The notes under the pieces are model-generated. The model was not told the origin of the DNA, made no database searches, and worked only from the letters and a program-made list of their open reading frames with translations. Shown here in pieces: positions 14,987 through 18,410 of a DNA stretch of 18,410 nucleotides. Both the position numbers and the translations under genes were made by a program. How positions within the stretch are numbered: position 1 is the stretch's first letter; every line of letters starts with the position of its first letter. The stretch is from Spirochaetaceae bacterium (GTDB lineage Bacteria; Spirochaetota; Spirochaetia; Treponematales; Breznakiellaceae): assembly GCA_031278295.1 (NCBI GenBank), contig JAITKQ010000176.1:1-18410 (forward strand), given 5' to 3'.

Positions 14987-16048
14987 TTACTCCGGTACCG
15001 AGAAGGCTATTTTACCGGATACGCCAACCATTACGAATTTTCCGGCGCCGTAGGCGATACCCTGAATAGCTACAGTACCACTATTGAATTTCGTATCGGC
15101 TATGGCCGTCCAGCTTGCGCCGTTGTCTGTAGAGTAGGAAGCGGAACCATTGCTGTCGCCCACAAGGAAAACCCCCGCGCCGTAACCGATATAGGTGTAG
15201 TTGTTTTGAGCGGTGAGTTTTAGATCTCCTGTCTGCTCCCATGTCCCACCATCGGAAGATGTCACCCCTATATTGGTACCGCTTGACGGTCCGCCTACCG
15301 CAATGAAGATCCCGTTTCCGAATGCCACCTGATTGATGACATCACTACTATTTGTTCCAAATAATTTCATCCCTGTATCAGTCCACGCGTCCAAGTCGTC
15401 CGGGGCGGCGTATAAAATTTTGCCCTTCATGCCCGTGGCAACCAGTTTGGCGTTTCCAAACGCAAGGCCGTTGATCCAGTTAATCTCTGTGGAACTTTGG
15501 TCGGACACCAGAGTCACATTCGCCAATGTAGTCCCGGCAAGAATCTTTCCTCCCTGCCCTCCGAATATATACTTGCCTCCGGCGTACGCGGCGCCGACTA
15601 CCCCGGTAGGAGCGTCAGTACGGGCTTGGATCCACGCTTTGCCATTCGTTGAGCTTATCCATTTCCCATTGTTGTTGACACCGCCGGAACCCTCGAAAAT
15701 AACAAACCCGCCGTTTAAAAAAGCGGTAAATTGTTTTTTGTTATTGGTCATGAGGGCCTGATAGCCTGAATCTGCCTCTTCCCAGGTTTCCCCGTCCGCG
15801 GACCAGTATACATGGTTGGAGTTCTCGTTACCTGTACTCCGGGTAGAGGCCACAAAGACCTCGTTGCCATAGGCGATACCCGTAAAACCGTCCGCCAGCC
15901 CCGATATGGACACATCGGTCCATGTTATGGGAACCTTGGTAGCTCCGGACCCCGGCTCCGTATCAGCCGGGCATCCTGTAAATGTCAGGGCGGCGAGTAA
16001 TAATGCGAGGCACGCCCCCCCCCCCCCCTGTTTTTTCGTCATAATCAT
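14987..16048 (-). CDS. Phase-variable lipoprotein with beta-propeller-like repeats
   Basis: The 353 residues from the ATG at 16048 follow an AAGGAGG site 5 bases upstream; longer open frame upstream lacks a start signal and crosses the promoter. The lipoprotein signal is MIMTKKQGGGG, a hydrophobic LALLLAALTF stretch and a TGC lipobox. The mature part repeats segments of the type IAYGxGxFVxVGxxGK and S-x-D-G-x-x-W (GIAYGNEVFVAS, AAYAGGKYIFGG, LAFGNAKLVATGMKGKI, VAFGNGIFIAVG, IGYGAGVFLVGD, IAYGAGKFVMVGVSGKI), as in BNR/WD-like propellers. Its four glycines come from a 14-G run, so the gene is in frame only at certain tract lengths. It heads the operon with the FN3 lipoprotein, receptor and tonB. 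The ligand is unknown. Confidence 0.85.
   Translation of the reverse strand: MIMTKKQGGGGACLALLLAALTFTGCPADTEPGSGATKVPITWTDVSISGLADGFTGIAYGNEVFVASTRSTGNENSNHVYWSADGETWEEADSGYQALMTNNKKQFTAFLNGGFVIFEGSGGVNNNGKWISSTNGKAWIQARTDAPTGVVGAAYAGGKYIFGGQGGKILAGTTLANVTLVSDQSSTEINWINGLAFGNAKLVATGMKGKILYAAPDDLDAWTDTGMKLFGTNSSDVINQVAFGNGIFIAVGGPSSGTNIGVTSSDGGTWEQTGDLKLTAQNNYTYIGYGAGVFLVGDSNGSASYSTDNGASWTAIADTKFNSGTVAIQGIAYGAGKFVMVGVSGKIAFSVPE
16015..16028 (-). repeat. Run of 14 G in the lipoprotein signal-peptide coding region
   Basis: The run encodes the end of Gln7, GGGG and the first base of Ala. With 13 G the frame reaches TGA within 10 codons of the tract; with 15 G it reaches TGA within 18 codons. Only lengths of 14 plus or minus multiples of 3 give the protein, the pattern of a contingency locus. 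Confidence 0.93.
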
Positions 16049-16078
16049 AATATCCTCCTTCAAAGATAATCTTGGTAC

Positions 16079-16107
16079 AGTATAGCGTTTTGCTTCCGAA
16101 TTGTCAA
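16079..16107 (-). promoter_or_regulatory. Consensus sigma-70 promoter of the lipoprotein-FN3-receptor-tonB operon
   Basis: On the minus strand TTGACA (16107-16102) is separated by 17 bases from TATACT (16084-16079). The -35 is a perfect match and the -10 matches at 5 of 6. It lies 30 bases before the ATG at 16048, with a strong ribosome-binding site between. This is the best promoter in the window. Confidence 0.85.
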
Positions 16108-16257
16108 GTAAAATAATTCGTTTTTCAAAACAACTTGGGCCCGGCGGCAAAGTCAAAAATTCGGGAAACGCCGCGAATGTATAGCGGGCCGGACAGGGGC
16201 CTGCGGTACCTTTACACGTACAGGTTTTTATGCCAGCCTAGTTATCAGGAGTAGCTT

Positions 16258-17025
16258 ATGCGTAATGTCTTTGTTTTTGTTGTTTTACTGTCCGCATACT
16301 GCCTGTACGGGCAGAGCGCCGATGACATCGTCAAGTCGTCCCGGGACAGGATAAAGTCCGATACGGTACAATCGCAGTCAACGATGGTTTTGACAGCCAG
16401 GAACGGTTCCAAAAGCGAGCGTACCATTAAGCAGTATTCAAAGGACGGGCCAAACGGCAACCGCACCATTGTGGAATTTCTAAGCCCCGCAACGATAAAA
16501 GGCACACGCTTTCTTACGATGCAAAACAAGGACGGCGGCGATGACCGCTGGATATACCTGCCTGAACTGAACAGAGTCCGGCGTATAGCGTCGCAGGAAG
16601 GCGGTAAAAGTTTTATGGGCACCGATTTGTCTTACGACGATATTTCGTCCACGGATCGTGAGGCCGGCAAGGATACGCACAGGATTTTACGGGAAGAAAC
16701 CCTGAACGGCAACGCCTGTTATGTGATCGAATCTGTACCAAAAGACAAGTCGTACCAGTACGGCAGGATGATTTCGTGGATAGATAAAAATAATTATGTA
16801 AATCATAAACTGGAATTGTACGACAGGAAAGGCGTTTTGGTTAAACGTTATGAAATTCTGGAATTAAAGGATGTTCAGGGGCGGCTGTCCCCGTGGGTCT
16901 CAAAAATGACAAGTCTTAACGCAAATACATCCACGACGGTGAGTATCTTACAGCTGGTGTACGATAAAGCCCTCCCCGACAACGTGTTTACGACAAACTA
17001 CCTTGAAACAGGCAAGGCAAACTAA
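16258..17025 (+). CDS. Outer-membrane lipoprotein-sorting protein, LolA-like
   Basis: The 255 residues start with a signal peptide (VFVFVVLLSAYCLYGQS), so it acts in the periplasm. The mature part fits the LolA-like family (COG2834-type): SQSTMVLTARNGSKSERTIKQYSKDG, TRFLTMQNKDGGDDRWIYLPELNRVRRIAS, GGKSFMGTDLSYDDISS and YVIESVPKD. These proteins are predicted to bind lipid or acyl chains and usually sit next to RND/MmpL-type exporters; no exporter is in the window. The ATG at 16258 has AGGAG 6 bases upstream. The next gene begins 22 bases before this one ends. Confidence 0.85.
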   Translation: MRNVFVFVVLLSAYCLYGQSADDIVKSSRDRIKSDTVQSQSTMVLTARNGSKSERTIKQYSKDGPNGNRTIVEFLSPATIKGTRFLTMQNKDGGDDRWIYLPELNRVRRIASQEGGKSFMGTDLSYDDISSTDREAGKDTHRILREETLNGNACYVIESVPKDKSYQYGRMISWIDKNNYVNHKLELYDRKGVLVKRYEILELKDVQGRLSPWVSKMTSLNANTSTTVSILQLVYDKALPDNVFTTNYLETGKAN

Positions 17026-17350
17026 GGGCTTTATTACCGCGGCGCGGCGGCTGCTTTTTTTTGCGCTGTTTTCGCTGCTCTGTTCCGCCGCCGCGCTCTA
17101 TGTCTTGGGCAACAGGCGGAATTTTGCGGAAAGAACCCAAATCTTTTTGCTCAACGTGATCCTGTATGCGGGGCTGTTTCCTGCCGTCTATATCCTGTTT
17201 GACTTTGTTCTTGCCGCGGGGCCCGCACTGCTGAAGCATAAACAAGGTATCCCGTTAAAATCGTTTGTCCTTTTGGTATTCGGGTTTGCCGCTTTTATTT
17301 TTTCCGGCCTTGCCGCCGCAATCCTGGTTTTGACGGGATACGCCGCGTGA
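17003..17350 (+). CDS. Small integral membrane protein, function unknown
   Basis: The 115 residues contain three hydrophobic segments: about 17-36 (LLFFALFSLLCSAAALYVL), 47-71 (IFLLNVILYAGLFPAVYILFDF) and 86-113 (SFVLLVFGFAAFIFSGLAAAI). The N-terminus has RRLL and NRR charges that favour the inside. I recognise no family. The start is a TTG at 17003 overlapping the LolA-like gene, with no clear ribosome-binding site, so the true start may be a little later. It overlaps the chorismate mutase start at its 3' end. Confidence 0.6.
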   Translation: MKQARQTKGFITAARRLLFFALFSLLCSAAALYVLGNRRNFAERTQIFLLNVILYAGLFPAVYILFDFVLAAGPALLKHKQGIPLKSFVLLVFGFAAFIFSGLAAAILVLTGYAA

Positions 17351-17739
17351 AAAGGCTATTCGCGCTACGGGGCGCGGCGCGGTGCGTGAATAGTGAAGAC
17401 GATATCGTTGAACAGGTTTCCGCCATGTACGACGATATTCTTTTTCAGAACAGCATCACGGAAACGGATATAGTATCGCTGCAATTTTCCGTTACCGCCG
17501 ATATTGACGCGGCAAACCCGGCGGCCGCGCTACGCAAATCGGGCCGGGCCGCAAACCTGGCCTTGTTTGCCGTCCAGGAAGCCGCCTCACGGGACAGCCT
17601 GCCGCGCACCATACGCTGCCTGCTCCACTGCTACATGGACGCCGCCGCCGCCCCGCGCCACGTCTACCGTAACGGCGCCGAAATTCTGCGCCCCGAAAGG
17701 GGCCCCGACAGGGCCCCTTTCGGGCCGGGCGGCGCTTAA
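17347..17739 (+). CDS. aroH: Chorismate mutase, AroH type
   Basis: This enzyme rearranges chorismate to prephenate in phenylalanine and tyrosine synthesis. The 130 residues align with the Bacillus-type trimeric AroH fold: LRGAARCVNSEDDI (Arg8), IVSLQFSVTADIDAANPA, Arg63, AVQE (Glu78), LPRTIR (Arg90) and HVY (Tyr107). The key active-site charges are therefore present. Phe57 of Bacillus AroH is Asn here and Cys75 is Ala, which may affect activity. The GTG start overlaps the preceding stop as GTGA. After LRPE, where AroH proteins normally end with a short tail, a palindromic repeat encodes RGPDRAPFGPGGA. Confidence 0.85.
   Translation: MKRLFALRGAARCVNSEDDIVEQVSAMYDDILFQNSITETDIVSLQFSVTADIDAANPAAALRKSGRAANLALFAVQEAASRDSLPRTIRCLLHCYMDAAAAPRHVYRNGAEILRPERGPDRAPFGPGGA
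17692..17724. repeat. Palindromic repeat forming the end of the chorismate mutase gene
   Basis: A perfect 14-bp stem (cccgaaaggggccc with its complement) closes on a CGACA loop. The right side and following bases (17711-17737) match the tonB element at 26 of 27 positions. It is read in frame as RPERGPDRAPFG. Confidence 0.88.
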
Positions 17740-17751
17740 AACGCCGCCCGG
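17725..17751 (+). terminator. Hairpin spanning the chorismate mutase stop codon
   Basis: The arms ccgggcggcg and cgccgcccgg pair perfectly; the 7-base loop cttaaaa holds the TAA stop. It follows directly after the palindromic repeat. There is no T-run, so it may act as a mRNA 3' structure instead of a classic terminator. Confidence 0.45.
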
Positions 17752-17961
17752 TAAGCCATCCCTTGTACGGGGCGCCCCCTGTCCTCAGGCTTCACTCCGG
17801 TTGCGGGGATTACGCATGTGCCGCTATCCGCTGAAGAGGGCGCGTAACTTGCAAGGCAGCCAAGCGGCAAGCCGCCGTAAACAACAACGCCGTACCATCG
17901 CGGATGGTACGGCGTTGTTTCCGCTAATTAAACCCGTATAGGCTGTTAAGAAGAGCTTGCT
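17740..17961. other. Intergenic region between chorismate mutase and the convergent gene
   Basis: No gene is supported. It begins inside the hairpin that spans the stop codon and ends with a strong 16-bp hairpin at 17883-17919; the middle part shows only short GC-rich inverted repeats. Confidence 0.6.
17883..17919. terminator. Bidirectional terminator hairpin
   Basis: A perfect 16-bp stem (aacaacgccgtaccat with its complement) closes on CGCGG. Both ends are A/T-biased (aacaac and gttgtt), and it lies between convergent genes, so it can serve both strands. Confidence 0.75.
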
Positions 17962-18410
17962 TCACGAATTGCCATACGCGTCCCAAGCCGCTGTATCCTC
18001 CTCGGTTACCCCCGCTTTAAAGTCGGATATAATCATACGGTAGTAAGGGTAGATACTCCAAATAACGGGCGCATAGAATTCTATCGAAGCGGGACAATGA
18101 TTGACATCATAAATTACCGCTATCTTAGCGTTGGGAATCACGCCTCTTTCGTACCTTTCCCGCATAAGATCGAGTTCTTTTTCCAGGTAGTCGTAAACCA
18201 CGTTTACCGTATTCAGCCTCCCAACGATACCTATCCCGATCAACTTTTCAAAAACATGCTCCGGTTCCCCCTCCGGTAAAGGCTTATCCGGCTGCCATCC
18301 ATGATAGTTGTCCCAGCTATACGCGGCCCTTACCTTACCGTCTTTGACGACATATTTAGCTTTGTCGGACATCCCCACGTAGTCCCGGCCCTCCATCACA
18401 AAAACATAAT
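17962..18410 (-). CDS. Uncharacterised protein, possibly DUF6174-like (5' end off window)
   Basis: The frame continues to the right edge without a stop (codons for Tyr-Val-Phe precede the GTG at 18399), so about 148 C-terminal residues are visible. Features are YVVKDGKVRAAYSWDNY, LIGIGIVGRLNTVNVVYDYLEKELDLMRERY, and AKIAVIYDVNHCPASIEFYAP followed by MIISDFKAG. The order 'VKDGKV ... IxVxYDxxxxxPxSIxF ... IxDFK' recalls DUF6174 lipoproteins, a weak and tentative match. No catalytic motif is visible. Confidence 0.55.
   Translation of the reverse strand, partial: YVFVMEGRDYVGMSDKAKYVVKDGKVRAAYSWDNYHGWQPDKPLPEGEPEHVFEKLIGIGIVGRLNTVNVVYDYLEKELDLMRERYERGVIPNAKIAVIYDVNHCPASIEFYAPVIWSIYPYYRMIISDFKAGVTEEDTAAWDAYGNS

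Overview
This window looks like a spirochaete chromosome, most likely a GC-rich Treponema or a relative from the termite-gut and free-living branch (Breznakiellaceae). The placement is inferred from gene content: a fliH-fliI-fliJ cluster, an flgL-fliW-csrA cluster, spirochaete-style lipoproteins with loose lipoboxes, and Rpn-type repeats with GER-rich tails. No rRNA, tRNA or CRISPR array was seen.

Layout. (1) Positions 1-1861 form a repeat-rich block. It holds two nearly identical copies of the C-terminal half of an Rpn/PD-(D/E)XK nuclease-transposase family gene and three copies of a noncoding repeat with GC-rich palindromes. (2) Positions 1917-6052 (+) carry flagellar export genes fliH, fliI and fliJ, then after a 312-bp gap a MinD/FlhG-like ATPase with a possible sigma-28 promoter. 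(3) Positions 6178-7203 (-) encode a secreted TPR protein, convergent with the ATPase gene across a strong hairpin. (4) Positions 7316-9941 (-) read as flgL, fliW, csrA and mobA: a hook-filament junction protein, the FliW-CsrA flagellin control pair, and a molybdenum cofactor enzyme set off by a run of 16 G. (5) Positions 10312-16048 (-) form a tight four-gene operon: beta-propeller-like lipoprotein, lipoprotein with three FN3 domains and a 5'-nucleotidase C-terminal domain, TonB-dependent receptor, TonB. A consensus sigma-70 promoter drives it. Its first gene has a run of 14 G in the signal-peptide coding region, and gain or loss of one G hits a stop at once. (6) Positions 16258-17739 (+) encode a LolA-like outer-membrane lipoprotein-sorting protein, a small membrane protein and an AroH-type chorismate mutase, with overlapping ends. 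(7) Positions 17962-18410 (-) hold the 3' part of an uncharacterised gene.

How the parts may work together. FliH, FliI and FliJ are the soluble export ATPase complex, FlgL is an export substrate, and FliW and CsrA tie flagellin export to translation. The TonB operon looks like a surface capture and uptake system for an unidentified ligand, possibly a nucleotide or nucleoside given the 5'-nucleotidase-type binding domain. It appears switchable by slippage. The most unusual features are palindromic elements read in frame inside tonB and the chorismate mutase gene (shared RPERGP peptide), and a palindromic repeat sitting exactly where the second Rpn gene loses its nuclease half.
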